Source: Cellulomonas sp. C5510
GTDB lineage: Bacteria > Actinomycetota > Actinomycetes > Actinomycetales > Cellulomonadaceae
DNA length: 64,000 nt
Reading direction: 5' to 3'
Assembly (NCBI RefSeq): GCF_019797765.1
Contig: NZ_CP081862.1
Location: forward strand, 1,302,001 to 1,366,000
Under the pieces are notes generated by a model. It was not told where the DNA came from. It ran no database searches and worked only from the letters and a program-made list of their open reading frames with translations. The translations under genes were made by a program, and so were the position numbers. Below, in pieces: positions 45,445 through 53,169 of this stretch (the first letter of the stretch is position 1; each line of letters begins with the position of its first letter).

Positions 45445-46428
45445 GTGGACGAGGTGATCACGCGGTCCCGGGCGAGCGGCCCGGGACCGGGAACGACCGG
45501 CGCGTCCGCCGGCTGGTCCGTCGGGCTCGACGTCGGCGGCACCAAGACGCTCGGCGTGCTCGTGGACCCCGAGGGCACCAGCGGACCCGGGCTGCGGCTC
45601 GCGTCGCGCCCCGGGGGTGACGCCGTCGCGGCCACCGCCGCCGAGGCCGTCCGCCGGCTCGTCGCGGACGCCGGGCTCGCCGTCGCCGACCTCGCGGGCG
45701 TCGGCATCGGGCTGCCCGGCATCGTCGACCCCGCCGCGGGGCGCGTCGAGCACGCCGTCAACCTCGGCATCGAGGGCTCCGTCCCGCTCGCCGCGCAGGT
45801 GTCCGGCCTGCTGGGCGCCGTGCCGGTGCGGCTCGAGAACGACCTCAACGTCGCCGCCGTCGGCGCTGCGCACCTGCTGCCCGACCCGGCGCCCGACCTG
45901 GCGTTCCTCGCGCTCGGCACCGGCCTCGCGGCGGGTCTCGTGCTGGACGGCCGGCTGCGGCGCGGCGCGAGCGGTGTCGCAGGAGAGATCGGGCACCTCG
46001 TGCACGTCCCCGGCGGGCTGCCGTGCCCGTGCGGCCAGCGCGGCTGCCTCGAGCAGTACGCGTCCGGCAGCGCGCTCGGCGCCGCCTGGCCGACGTCCGA
46101 CGGACGGCCCGCGCCGGTCGCGCTGTTCGAGGCGGCGCAGGCGGGCGACCGCGAGGCGCTCGCCGTGCGCTCCCGGTTCGCCGACGCCCTCGCCGCCGCG
46201 GTGCGGGTGCTGCTGCTCACCACCGACGTCGCGCACGTCGTGGTGGGCGGCGGCGTCAGCGAGCTGGGCGCGCCGCTGCTCGACGTGCTGCGCGACGAGC
46301 TGGACCGGCAGGCCCGGGACTCCGCGTTCCTGGCCGCGATGCAGATGGCGGAGCGGGTCACCCTCGCGCCGCGTGGAGTACCGGTGGGTGCCGTCGGCGC
46401 CGCGCTGGTCGGACGGAGGGAGTCCTGA
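45445..46428 (+). CDS. ROK family sugar kinase (probable N-acetylglucosamine or glucosamine kinase)
   Basis: A 327-residue ROK kinase. It has the phosphate-binding WSVGLDVGGTKTLGVLVD and LAGVGIGLPGIVDPAAG. VRLENDLNVAAVGAA contains the END catalytic Asp region, followed by ALGTGLAAGLVLDGRLRRGASGVAGEIGHLVH. The ROK zinc site is CPCGQRGCLEQYASG. It lacks the HTH of the repressor upstream. Its position between sugar permeases and nagB makes GlcNAc or glucosamine the likely substrate, but ROK glucokinases look similar. The TGATG junction couples it to nagB. Confidence 0.88.
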   Translation: MDEVITRSRASGPGPGTTGASAGWSVGLDVGGTKTLGVLVDPEGTSGPGLRLASRPGGDAVAATAAEAVRRLVADAGLAVADLAGVGIGLPGIVDPAAGRVEHAVNLGIEGSVPLAAQVSGLLGAVPVRLENDLNVAAVGAAHLLPDPAPDLAFLALGTGLAAGLVLDGRLRRGASGVAGEIGHLVHVPGGLPCPCGQRGCLEQYASGSALGAAWPTSDGRPAPVALFEAAQAGDREALAVRSRFADALAAAVRVLLLTTDVAHVVVGGGVSELGAPLLDVLRDELDRQARDSAFLAAMQMAERVTLAPRGVPVGAVGAALVGRRES

Positions 46429-47222
46429 TGGAGGTCGTCATCGCGCCCGGGCCCGAGCTGGCCCGCCTCGCGGCGGACACGATCGAGCGGGTGCTGCGCG
46501 CCCGCGCCGCGGAGGGCCGGCACGCGGTGCTCGGCATCGCCACCGGGTCCAGCCCGCTCGCGGTCTACGACGAGCTCGCGCGGCGGCACACGCAGGAGGG
46601 CCTGTCGTTCGCCGGCGTGCAGGCGTTCATGCTCGACGAGTACGTCGGGCTCGCCGCCGACCACCCCGAGCGGTACCGCAACGTCATCGAGACCGAGTTC
46701 GCCTCCCGCGTCGACATCGACCCGGCCGACGTCCACGGCCCCGACGGGCTCGCGGAGGACATCCCCGCGGCCTGCGCGGCGTACGAGGCCGCCATCGCGG
46801 AGTCCGGCGGCGTCGACGTGCAGATCCTCGGCGTCGGCACCGACGGGCACATCGCGTTCAACGAGCCCGGGTCGTCGCTGGCGTCCCGCACCCGCATCAA
46901 GACGCTCACCCGCCAGACCCGCGAGGACAACGCCCGGTTCTTCGGCGGCGACGTCTCGCAGGTGCCCACGCACTGCCTGACGCAGGGCCTGGCGACCATC
47001 ATGTCCGCCCGGCACGTCCTGCTGCTGGCCACCGGCAAGCACAAGGCGGAGGCCGTCCACCAGCTCGTCGAGGGCCCGGTCAGCGCGATGTGGCCCGGGA
47101 CCGTCCTGCAGCACCACCCGCACGCCACGGTCCTCGTCGACGAGGCGGCGGCGAGCCGCCTCCAGCTCGCGGCGTACTACCGCGAGACCTTCGCCGCCAA
47201 GCCGGCCTGGCAGACCATCTAG
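46428..47222 (+). CDS. nagB: glucosamine-6-phosphate deaminase
   Basis: A 264-residue NagB, which converts glucosamine-6-phosphate to fructose-6-phosphate and ammonia. Diagnostic segments are VLGIATGSSPLAVYDEL, GVQAFMLDEYVGLAADHPERYRNVIE with the catalytic Asp, and VQILGVGTDGHIAFNEPGSSLASRTR. LTQGLATIMSARHVLLLATGKHKAEAV and the C-terminal YYRETF complete the fold. The ATG overlaps the kinase stop (TGATG). No nagA deacetylase is visible in the window. The gene ends in front of a palindromic repeat cluster, which may serve as terminator. Confidence 0.95.
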   Translation: MEVVIAPGPELARLAADTIERVLRARAAEGRHAVLGIATGSSPLAVYDELARRHTQEGLSFAGVQAFMLDEYVGLAADHPERYRNVIETEFASRVDIDPADVHGPDGLAEDIPAACAAYEAAIAESGGVDVQILGVGTDGHIAFNEPGSSLASRTRIKTLTRQTREDNARFFGGDVSQVPTHCLTQGLATIMSARHVLLLATGKHKAEAVHQLVEGPVSAMWPGTVLQHHPHATVLVDEAAASRLQLAAYYRETFAAKPAWQTI

Positions 47223-47250
47223 CCCACCCCGCGGTCGCCCCGGGTCGCCC

Positions 47251-47321
47251 GCGAGTTCGGCACTTCCCGTGCGAGTTCGGCATCTGCAGCTGCCGAACTC
47301 GCCTCGGAGTGCCGAACTCGC
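47251..47321. repeat. palindromic repeat cluster, copy B (two direct plus two inverted 12-mers)
   Basis: GCGAGTTCGGCA at 47251-47262 and 47271-47282, then TGCCGAACTCGC at 47291-47302 and 47310-47321: four exact arms with spacers of 8, 8 and 7 bases. The two inner arms form a 12-bp stem. It begins 28 bases after nagB and 106 bases before the AbiEi-like gene. Copy C on the other side of that gene has the same plan. Confidence 0.85.
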
Positions 47322-47427
47322 GGGCTGGGCGGCGCGCCGGGTCCTGCACAGGCCGGGTGGTCGAGCGTGGTCCCAGGCGGGTGGCTGCCCGAGCCCGCGC
47401 GGCGCTGTCCGGCGTGAGGCTGGGGGC

Positions 47428-47955
47428 ATGTCCTCGTCCTCGCTGTCCGACGCCACCGTGGTCCTCGCACGGACGCGCCCCGCAGCGGACGTGCGACGGG
47501 CCGTCCGTGACGGTGCGCTGGTCCGGCTCCGCCGCGGCGCGTACGGGGCCACCCCGCCCGCGGAGCCGCCGGGCGAGTCGGCGCACCGCGCCGCGGTGCA
47601 GCGCCTGATCGCCGTCGCCGCCCAGATCACCCTCCCCTTCCACTTCTGCGGGGAGTCAGCGGCGCTGGTGTGGGGGCTGCCGGTGGTCGGGCTCTCGGGT
47701 CGCACGCACATCCTCCAGGCCACACGACCGAGCGCCCGGAACGACCCCGCGCTCGCGCGGCACGTCGGCGAGCTGCCTCTGTCGCACCGCACGACGGTCG
47801 ACGGTCTCCCGGTCACCTCGCTGGCGCGGACGGTGGTGGACTGCGCGCGGGCGACGCGACCCGGCCCGGCCCTCGTCGTGGTGGACGCCGCGATCCGCCG
47901 GGGTGTGGATCCGGATGCCCTCGCCGCGGTGGTCCGGACGGCTGCCGGTGGCTGA
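47428..47955 (+). CDS. AbiEi-type antitoxin-domain protein, truncated (DUF559 part lost)
   Basis: A 175-residue protein resembling the N-terminal part of the common actinobacterial family annotated as type IV toxin-antitoxin AbiEi antitoxin-domain proteins. Typical segments are VRRAVRDGALVRLRRGAYG, FHFCGESAALVWGLPVVG, RTTVDGLPVTSLARTVVDCAR and ALVVVDAAIRRGVDPDALAAVV. Full-length relatives continue into a DUF559 (Vsr-like endonuclease-fold) domain. Here a TGA stops it, yet the same frame goes on with GVVSARRVIGG, which looks like the next expected segment, before decaying. So this is probably a nonsense-truncated remnant. It lies between repeat clusters B and C. No partner toxin (AbiEii) is present. 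Confidence 0.6.
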   Translation: MSSSSLSDATVVLARTRPAADVRRAVRDGALVRLRRGAYGATPPAEPPGESAHRAAVQRLIAVAAQITLPFHFCGESAALVWGLPVVGLSGRTHILQATRPSARNDPALARHVGELPLSHRTTVDGLPVTSLARTVVDCARATRPGPALVVVDAAIRRGVDPDALAAVVRTAAGG

Positions 47956-48050
47956 GGGGTCGTGTCCGCCCGCCGGGTGATCGGAGGTCGTCGCCGCCCG
48001 TGCTGCCCGCCTCCTGCGCTCCCGACCGTGACGGCGTGCCGGCGGTTTTG

Positions 48051-48121
48051 GCGACTTCGGCAGTCCCAGGCGAGTTCGGCACCTGCACGTGCCGAACTCG
48101 CACCCGGAGTGCCGAACTCGC
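48051..48121. repeat. palindromic repeat cluster, copy C
   Basis: GCGACTTCGGCA (48051-48062, one mismatch) and GCGAGTTCGGCA (48070-48081) are followed by TGCCGAACTCGC at 48090-48101 and 48110-48121. The same two-direct, two-inverted plan as copy B, 730 bases downstream, ending 54 bases before the DUF3039 -10 box. Confidence 0.85.
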
Positions 48122-48174
48122 GAGGGGGGGACGGGGGCGGGCGCGAGGGGAGGGGGTGTGGGGGTGGGGGGTCG

Positions 48175-48180
48175 TACGAT
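48175..48180 (+). promoter_or_regulatory. -10 box for leaderless DUF3039 mRNA
   Basis: TACGAT at 48175-48180 lies exactly 7 bases before the ATG at 48188. This favours 48188 over the in-frame ATG at 48179. Confidence 0.5.
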
Positions 48181-48187
48181 GGCGGGC

Positions 48188-48568
48188 ATGAGTGAGCCCC
48201 TGCCGCCGAGCACCGAGCCGGACCGACTGTCGGAGCCGGGCGGCGGCTCGACGGGGCTCCTCGAGCGCGTCGAGCAGGAGCAGGCCGTCGAGCCGGGTGA
48301 CCACGAGCGCTTCGCGCACTACGTGCGCAAGGAGAAGATCATGGAGTCGGCGCTGTCCGGCAAGCCCGTGGTCGCGCTCTGCGGCAAGGTGTGGGTCCCC
48401 GGCCGGGACCCGAACAAGTTCCCCGTCTGCCCGGTGTGCAAGGAGATCTACGAGGGTCTGCGCGAACCGCAGGACGGCGGGGACGGTGACCAGGGGTCCG
48501 GCGGCGGGGGACGCCGCTGGGGCTTCGGCCGCGGCAAGGGCTCGGGCGACTCCTCCGGCGGACAGTGA
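48188..48568 (+). CDS. DUF3039 domain-containing protein
   Basis: A 126-residue actinobacterial protein. The conserved core is DHERFAHYVRKEKIMESALSGKPVVALCGKVWVPGRDPNKFPVCPVCKEIYEGL. The single Cys in ALCGKVW and the pair CPVC probably bind zinc. The tail is Gly/Arg/Lys-rich and could contact nucleic acid (inference). Function unknown. The stop overlaps the GTGA start of the helicase gene, a pairing typical for DUF3039 and suggestive of a shared role. Confidence 0.88.
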   Translation: MSEPLPPSTEPDRLSEPGGGSTGLLERVEQEQAVEPGDHERFAHYVRKEKIMESALSGKPVVALCGKVWVPGRDPNKFPVCPVCKEIYEGLREPQDGGDGDQGSGGGGRRWGFGRGKGSGDSSGGQ

Positions 48569-50370
48569 GCGCCGCGGAGCGCCCCTCGTCCGCATCCGCC
48601 TCGCACGCCTCGACGTCGGCAGCATCGCAGCTGCCGCCGGCGTTCCCCGGGCGTGCGCCGTGGGGGACGGCGGGCAAGCTGCGCGCCTGGCAGGCCGAGG
48701 CGCTCGAGCAGTACCTGGCGACGTCGCCGCGGGACTTCCTGGCGGTCGCGACGCCGGGCGCCGGCAAGACGACGTTCGCGCTGCGGATCGCCACGGAGCT
48801 GCTGCAGGCGCGGATCGTGCGCCGCGTGACCGTGGTCGCCCCGACGGAGCACCTCAAGCACCAGTGGGCGGACGCCGCCGCGCGCGTGGGCATCAAGCTG
48901 GACCCCAACTTCAAGAACGCGCAGGGCCGGCACGGTCACGGGTTCGACGGCGTCGCCCTGACGTACGCCGGTGTGGCGTCGAAGCCGGCGCTGCACGCCG
49001 CCCGCACGACCGCGGCGCCGACGCTCGTGATCCTCGACGAGGTCCACCACGGCGGTGACGCGCTGTCCTGGGGTGACGCCGTGCGGGAGGCGTTCGAGGG
49101 GGCGACCCGCCGCCTGGCGCTGACCGGCACCCCGTTCCGCAGCGACACGGCGGCGATCCCCTTCGTCGAGTACGAGCGCGGCGTGGACGGCATCCGCCGC
49201 AGCCGCGCGGACTACACGTACGGCTACTCCGAGGCGCTGCGCGACCACGTCGTCCGCCCGGTGCTGTTCCTCACCTACTCGGGCTCGATGCGGTGGCGGA
49301 CGAAGGCCGGCGACGAGGTCAGCGCCCGCCTCGGCGAGCCGCTGACCAAGGACATGACCGCGCAGGCGTGGCGGACGGCGCTCAACCCGGACGGCGAGTG
49401 GATCCCGTCGGTGCTGGCCGCGGCCGACCGCCGGCTGACGGAGGTGCGGCGCACGGTGCCGGACGCGGGCGCGATGGTCATCGCGACCGACCAGACGGAC
49501 GCCCGCGCGTACGCCGGCCACCTGGCACGGCTCACGGGGAAGTCGCCGACGGTCGTGCTGTCCGACGACGACGGCGCGAGCGCCCGCATCGACGAGTTCT
49601 CCGCGTCGGAGTCGCGCTGGCTGGTGGCGGTGCGGATGGTCTCGGAGGGCGTCGACGTCCCGCGGCTCGCCGTGGGCGTGTACGCGACGAGCACGGCGAC
49701 GCCGCTGTTCTTCGCGCAGGCGGTCGGGCGGTTCGTCCGGGCGAGGCGCCGCGGGGAGACCGCGTCGGTGTTCCTGCCGAGCGTCGCGCCGCTGCTGGCG
49801 CTGGCGAACGCGCTGGAGGTCGAGCGCGACCACGCCCTGGACCGCCCCCTGACGGCGGAGGAGCAGGGCGAGGGCTACAACCCCGAGGACGCGCTGGTCG
49901 CGGACGCGAACCGGTCGGAGAAGGCCTCGGACGCCCTGCAGGGCACGTTCGAGGCGCTCGAGGCCCAGGCGTCGTTCGACCGTGTGCTGTTCGACGGCGG
50001 CGAGTTCGGCACCGGCGCGGACGTGGGGTCGGAGGAGGAGCTGGATTTCCTCGGGCTGCCCGGCCTGCTCGACCCGGACCAGGTGACGACCCTGCTGCGG
50101 CAGCGCCAGGCCAGCCAGGTGAACGCCCGCAAGGGCAAGGGGCAGCCGGCCCCGGACCGCGCCGAGATGGACCACCGCCGGCAGGCGGAGCTGCGCAAGG
50201 AGCTCTCCCAGCTGGTGGGCGCCTGGTCGCGCCGCAGCGGCCAGCCGCACGGCGCGGTGCACGCCGAGCTGCGCCGCCGTTGCGGGGGTCCGGAGGTCCC
50301 GCTGGCGGACCCGGCGCAGCTCGAGGCGCGCGTGTCGATGGTCCGGGGCTGGTTCGTCGGCAAGCGCTGA
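48565..50370 (+). CDS. DEAD/DEAH-box helicase
   Basis: A 601-residue superfamily 2 helicase. It contains Q-like KLRAWQAEALEQYL, Walker A VATPGAGKTTFAL, TVVAPTEHLKHQWADAA (Ia), DEVHHG in VILDEVHHGGDAL (motif II), LALTGTPFRSD (III), VVLSDDDGASARIDEF with VRMVSEGVDVPRLAVGVYAT (V), and FFAQAVGRFVRARR (VI). The C-terminal 200 residues (from about YNPEDALVADANRSEKASD) are a family-specific, partly coiled region. Its nucleic-acid substrate is unknown. It overlaps the DUF3039 gene by four bases, so the two are co-expressed. It resembles type I/III restriction-like UvrB helicases only in the core and carries no nuclease domain. Confidence 0.9.
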   Translation: MSAAERPSSASASHASTSAASQLPPAFPGRAPWGTAGKLRAWQAEALEQYLATSPRDFLAVATPGAGKTTFALRIATELLQARIVRRVTVVAPTEHLKHQWADAAARVGIKLDPNFKNAQGRHGHGFDGVALTYAGVASKPALHAARTTAAPTLVILDEVHHGGDALSWGDAVREAFEGATRRLALTGTPFRSDTAAIPFVEYERGVDGIRRSRADYTYGYSEALRDHVVRPVLFLTYSGSMRWRTKAGDEVSARLGEPLTKDMTAQAWRTALNPDGEWIPSVLAAADRRLTEVRRTVPDAGAMVIATDQTDARAYAGHLARLTGKSPTVVLSDDDGASARIDEFSASESRWLVAVRMVSEGVDVPRLAVGVYATSTATPLFFAQAVGRFVRARRRGETASVFLPSVAPLLALANALEVERDHALDRPLTAEEQGEGYNPEDALVADANRSEKASDALQGTFEALEAQASFDRVLFDGGEFGTGADVGSEEELDFLGLPGLLDPDQVTTLLRQRQASQVNARKGKGQPAPDRAEMDHRRQAELRKELSQLVGAWSRRSGQPHGAVHAELRRRCGGPEVPLADPAQLEARVSMVRGWFVGKR

Positions 50371-50541
50371 CTCCCGGTATCCGCGCAGGTCAGCGCGCTG
50401 CTACTACCACGGTTCGGCCGGCGCGCAACCGCTGCTCCCGGCGTGCGGACCGTGCAGCGCGATGAGAGCGTCATCCCCGTGACAGACGTCCGCCGGGTCG
50501 ACCGGCGGACCACGGAGCAGGGGGACGAAGGGAGTCGTCAG

Positions 50542-50697
50542 ATGCCCACGTGGCTCATCCTGATCATCATCGGTGTGGTGCTGCTGATCCTGGGCGTCGC
50601 GGTCGAGGCCGCGAAGTTCCTGCTCTGGATCGGCATCGCGGTGCTCGTCGTGAGCCTCATTCTCGGCCTGGTGCGCCGCGGAGGCTCGCGGGTCTAG
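50542..50697 (+). CDS. small hydrophobic membrane protein (51 aa)
   Basis: A 51-residue protein made almost entirely of two membrane segments (PTWLILIIIGVVLLILGVAV and FLLWIGIAVLVVSLILGLV) and ending with RRGGSRV, which would place the tail in the cytoplasm. GAAGGGAG precedes the ATG at 50542, favouring it over the longer reading from 50443. Such short proteins are common in actinobacteria, and the function is unknown. It converges on pncB with a strong hairpin between. Confidence 0.7.
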   Translation: MPTWLILIIIGVVLLILGVAVEAAKFLLWIGIAVLVVSLILGLVRRGGSRV

Positions 50698-50714
50698 CCC
50701 GCCACCGCTGGTAC

Positions 50715-50752
50715 CCGGCGCCCGCGTCCCCTCCTGGGGGCGCGGGCGCCGG
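50715..50752. terminator. bidirectional terminator between the small membrane protein gene and pncB
   Basis: Arms 50715-50731 and 50736-50752 (CCGGCGCCCGCG... with its complement) pair over 17 positions including one G-T pair, with a TCCT loop, between two convergent genes. Confidence 0.8.
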
Positions 50753-50789
50753 TGCGTCCCCGGGTCCGGTCCCCGCGGGGGCCCGGCGC

Positions 50790-52115
50790 TCAGACCGTCA
50801 GCGTCACCGTCGGGAGCGCGGCCTCGTCGGCCGACAGCCGCCGCGCTCCGCGGGGCAGCTCGTCGCGGGACGCCGCGTGGCGCGCGGCGGCGGCGGCGAC
50901 GCCCTCCGAGCCCGTCCAGCCGGGCTGCACCGCGCCGTCGACGACGAGCGGGACCACCAGTCCGCGCAGGTCGTCGGAGTCCGGGGTCCATGCACGCACC
51001 GCGTCGTCGGAACCGCCCACGACGACCTCGGCGACCGCGCGCCCCTCGCCGTCGAGCCGTCGCGCCGCGTTCTTGCGGCCCCCGGTCGACGTCTTCGCGG
51101 TCGAGGCCTTGGCCACCGGCGCGAGCCGACCGTCCACCCCCTCACGGGCGACGAGCTTGTAGACCATCCCGCACGTGGGCGCGCCGGAGCCGGTGACCAG
51201 CGACGTGCCGACCCCGTACGAGTCCACGGGTGCGACGGCGAGCGCGGCGATCGCGTACTCGTCCAGGTCGGACGTGACGACGATGCGCGTGTCCCGGGCG
51301 CCGAGCGCGTCGAGCTGGGCGCGCACCTCCTGCGCGAGCACGCCGAGGTCGCCGGAGTCGAGCCGCACCGCCCCGAGGCCCGGGCCGGCGGCCGCGACGG
51401 CCCGCTCGACGCCGCGGCGCACGTCGTAGGTGTCGACCAGCAGCGTGGTGCCGGCGCCGGCCGACGCGACCTGTGCCGCGAAGGCGGCCTCCTCGTCGTC
51501 GTGCAGCAGCGTGAAGGCGTGCGCGGCCGTTCCGATGGTGGGGATCCCGTAGCGCCGGCCGGCCTCGAGGTTCGACGTCCCGGCGAACCCGGCGACGGCG
51601 GCGGCCCGCGCGGCGGCGACGGCGGCCTGCTCGTGGGCGCGCCGGGCGCCCATCTCCAGGCACGGCCGGCCGATCGCGGCGCTCGTCATGCGGGACGCCG
51701 CCGACGCCACGGCGGAGTCGTAGTTGAGGACGGACAGCACGACGGTCTCCAGCAGCACCGCCTCGGCGAAGCTGCCCTCGACGGTCAGCACGGGGGAGTG
51801 CGGGAAGAACATCTCCCCCTCGGCGTACCCCGTGATGGTGCCCGTGAACCGGTAGTCCGCGAGGTACTCCAGCGTGGTGTCGTCGACGACGCCCTCGCGG
51901 GACAGCCAGCCGAGCTCCTCGGGCCCGAAGCGGAAGTCGGCCAGCGCCTCGAGGACGCGGCCGGTGCCGGCGAGCACGCCGTAGCGTCGCCCGTGCGGCA
52001 GGCGCCGCGTGAACACCTCGAAGACGCAGCGGCGCCCGGCCGTCCCGTCCGCGAGGGCGGCCTGCAGCATGGTGAGCTCGTACCGGTCGGTCAGCAGGGC
52101 GGTGCTCGACGTCAT
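50790..52115 (-). CDS. pncB: nicotinate phosphoribosyltransferase
   Basis: A 441-residue enzyme of NAD salvage (Preiss-Handler route), joining nicotinate to PRPP. Family blocks: TALLTDRYELTMLQAAL at the start, FEVFTRRLPHGRRYGVLAG, FPHSPVLTVEGSFAEAVLLETVVLSVLNYDSAVA, and RAHEQAAVAAARAAAVAGFAGTSNLEAG, which contains the FAGTSN signature. TTLLVDTYDVRRG, AVRLDSGDL and IVVTSDLDEY lie in the catalytic barrel. Start: ATG at 52115. TACCGT 6 bases upstream on the minus strand indicates a leaderless message. It is divergent from clpS. Confidence 0.93.
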   Translation of the reverse strand: MTSSTALLTDRYELTMLQAALADGTAGRRCVFEVFTRRLPHGRRYGVLAGTGRVLEALADFRFGPEELGWLSREGVVDDTTLEYLADYRFTGTITGYAEGEMFFPHSPVLTVEGSFAEAVLLETVVLSVLNYDSAVASAASRMTSAAIGRPCLEMGARRAHEQAAVAAARAAAVAGFAGTSNLEAGRRYGIPTIGTAAHAFTLLHDDEEAAFAAQVASAGAGTTLLVDTYDVRRGVERAVAAAGPGLGAVRLDSGDLGVLAQEVRAQLDALGARDTRIVVTSDLDEYAIAALAVAPVDSYGVGTSLVTGSGAPTCGMVYKLVAREGVDGRLAPVAKASTAKTSTGGRKNAARRLDGEGRAVAEVVVGGSDDAVRAWTPDSDDLRGLVVPLVVDGAVQPGWTGSEGVAAAAARHAASRDELPRGARRLSADEAALPTVTLTV

Positions 52116-52121
52116 GGGCAC

Positions 52122-52166
52122 ACGGTAGGCGCGCGGGGGCGGCGTCGCCGCCAGGGAACCTAGAGT
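52122..52166. promoter_or_regulatory. divergent leaderless promoters of pncB and clpS
   Basis: Minus strand: TACCGT (complement of 52122-52127), 6 bases before the pncB ATG. Plus strand: TAGAGT (52161-52166), 6 bases before the clpS GTG at 52173. The whole intergenic space is 57 bases. Confidence 0.6.
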
Positions 52167-52172
52167 GGTCCG

Positions 52173-52460
52173 GTGTCCGTGGAGATCGCACCCGAGGAGA
52201 CCGCCCACGCCGAGGGCGCCGTGGCCGAGCCCTGGGTGACGGTGGTCTGGAACGACCCGGTCAACCTCATGTCGTACGTCACCTACGTGTTCCGCTCGTA
52301 CTTCGGCTACCCGCAGGCGAAGGCGGAGAAGCTGATGCTCGAGGTGCACGAGCAGGGCCGGTCGGCCGTGTCCACGGGCAACCGCGAACAGATGGAGGTG
52401 GACGTGCAGGCCATGCACGGGTTCGGCCTGTGGGCGACGCTGCAGCGGGGGGAGGCGTAG
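52173..52460 (+). CDS. clpS: ATP-dependent Clp protease adapter ClpS
   Basis: A 95-residue ClpS, the adapter that brings N-degron substrates to ClpA/ClpC-ClpP. The N-terminus is flexible. The core holds WVTVVWNDPVNLMSYVTYVFRSYFGYP (NDP-MNTM-like N-end-binding pocket), then AEKLMLEVHEQGRSAVSTG, in which the His is a pocket residue, and EQMEVDVQAMHGFGLWATL. The DUF2017 gene follows immediately, the standard actinobacterial arrangement. Confidence 0.95.
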   Translation: MSVEIAPEETAHAEGAVAEPWVTVVWNDPVNLMSYVTYVFRSYFGYPQAKAEKLMLEVHEQGRSAVSTGNREQMEVDVQAMHGFGLWATLQRGEA

Positions 52461-53159
52461 GTGCGCGCGTTCCGGCGCGAGGGCGGGGACCTGGTCGCGG
52501 AGGTCGACGCGGGTGAGCGCGAGGTGCTCGCCACGGTGGTGGCCGACGTGGCGGAGCTGCTCGGCGGGCTCCCGGGGACCCGGCCCGCCGGGGACGCCGG
52601 GGACGCCGGGGGCGACCGTCCGCGCGGCGACGCGCTCGGCGAGGTGCACCTGCGGCTGGACCCGCTGCCCGCGCCCGACGACCCCGCCGTGCACCGGCTG
52701 CTGCCCGACGCCTCCCGGGACGACCCCGAGGTCACCGCCGAGTTCCGCCGGCTGACCGAGGACGACCTGCGCGCCCGCAAGCTCCGGCGCCTCCAGGAGC
52801 TGCACACCGCGCTGCTGGGCCCGGCGCCCGCGGGCGGCACGGCTGTCCGCGGTGGGCGCCACCGCGCGGGAGCGGTGGTCCGGGTGCCGCGCGACCGAGC
52901 CCCGGAGCTCGCGGCGACGCTGACCGACGTCCGCCTCGTGCTCGGCGAGCGGCTCGGCGTGACCGACGAGGAGGCGAGCGATCGGCTCGAGCAGGAGGTC
53001 GTGCACGGTGACCCGGCCCCTGGTGACCACGCGGCGCAGGCGCGCCAGTACCTCGGCTCGGTCTTCCTGGCGCTGGGCTGGTGGCAGGAGACCCTGATGG
53101 CGTGCCTGCTGGCGGACCTCCCGGAGCCGCCGCAGCACGACGGCGCCGGCCGGGACTAG
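52461..53159 (+). CDS. DUF2017 family protein
   Basis: A 232-residue actinobacterial protein that nearly always follows clpS. Conserved parts are [60 protein letters not shown] and [24 protein letters not shown]. The predicted structure is mostly helical and its role is unknown; the link with ClpS suggests a part in regulated proteolysis (inference). The GTG start is directly at the clpS stop. Its own stop TAG is the first part of the murI -10 box. Confidence 0.9.
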   Translation: MRAFRREGGDLVAEVDAGEREVLATVVADVAELLGGLPGTRPAGDAGDAGGDRPRGDALGEVHLRLDPLPAPDDPAVHRLLPDASRDDPEVTAEFRRLTEDDLRARKLRRLQELHTALLGPAPAGGTAVRGGRHRAGAVVRVPRDRAPELAATLTDVRLVLGERLGVTDEEASDRLEQEVVHGDPAPGDHAAQARQYLGSVFLALGWWQETLMACLLADLPEPPQHDGAGRD

Positions 53160-53162
53160 GAT
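53157..53162 (+). promoter_or_regulatory. -10 box for leaderless murI mRNA
   Basis: TAGGAT at 53157-53162, whose TAG is also the DUF2017 stop codon, lies 7 bases before the murI GTG at 53170. Confidence 0.55.
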
Positions 53163-53169
53163 CGCGGAC

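Noticed and set aside
47251..48121. Short CRISPR array
   Set aside because: The 12-mers are inverted as well as direct, spacers are only 7-8 bases, and no cas gene is nearby; this is a palindromic repeat.
47956..48187. A second small gene (toxin) after the AbiEi-like gene
   Set aside because: The open frames there run through the palindromic cluster and show no ribosome site or recognisable domain.
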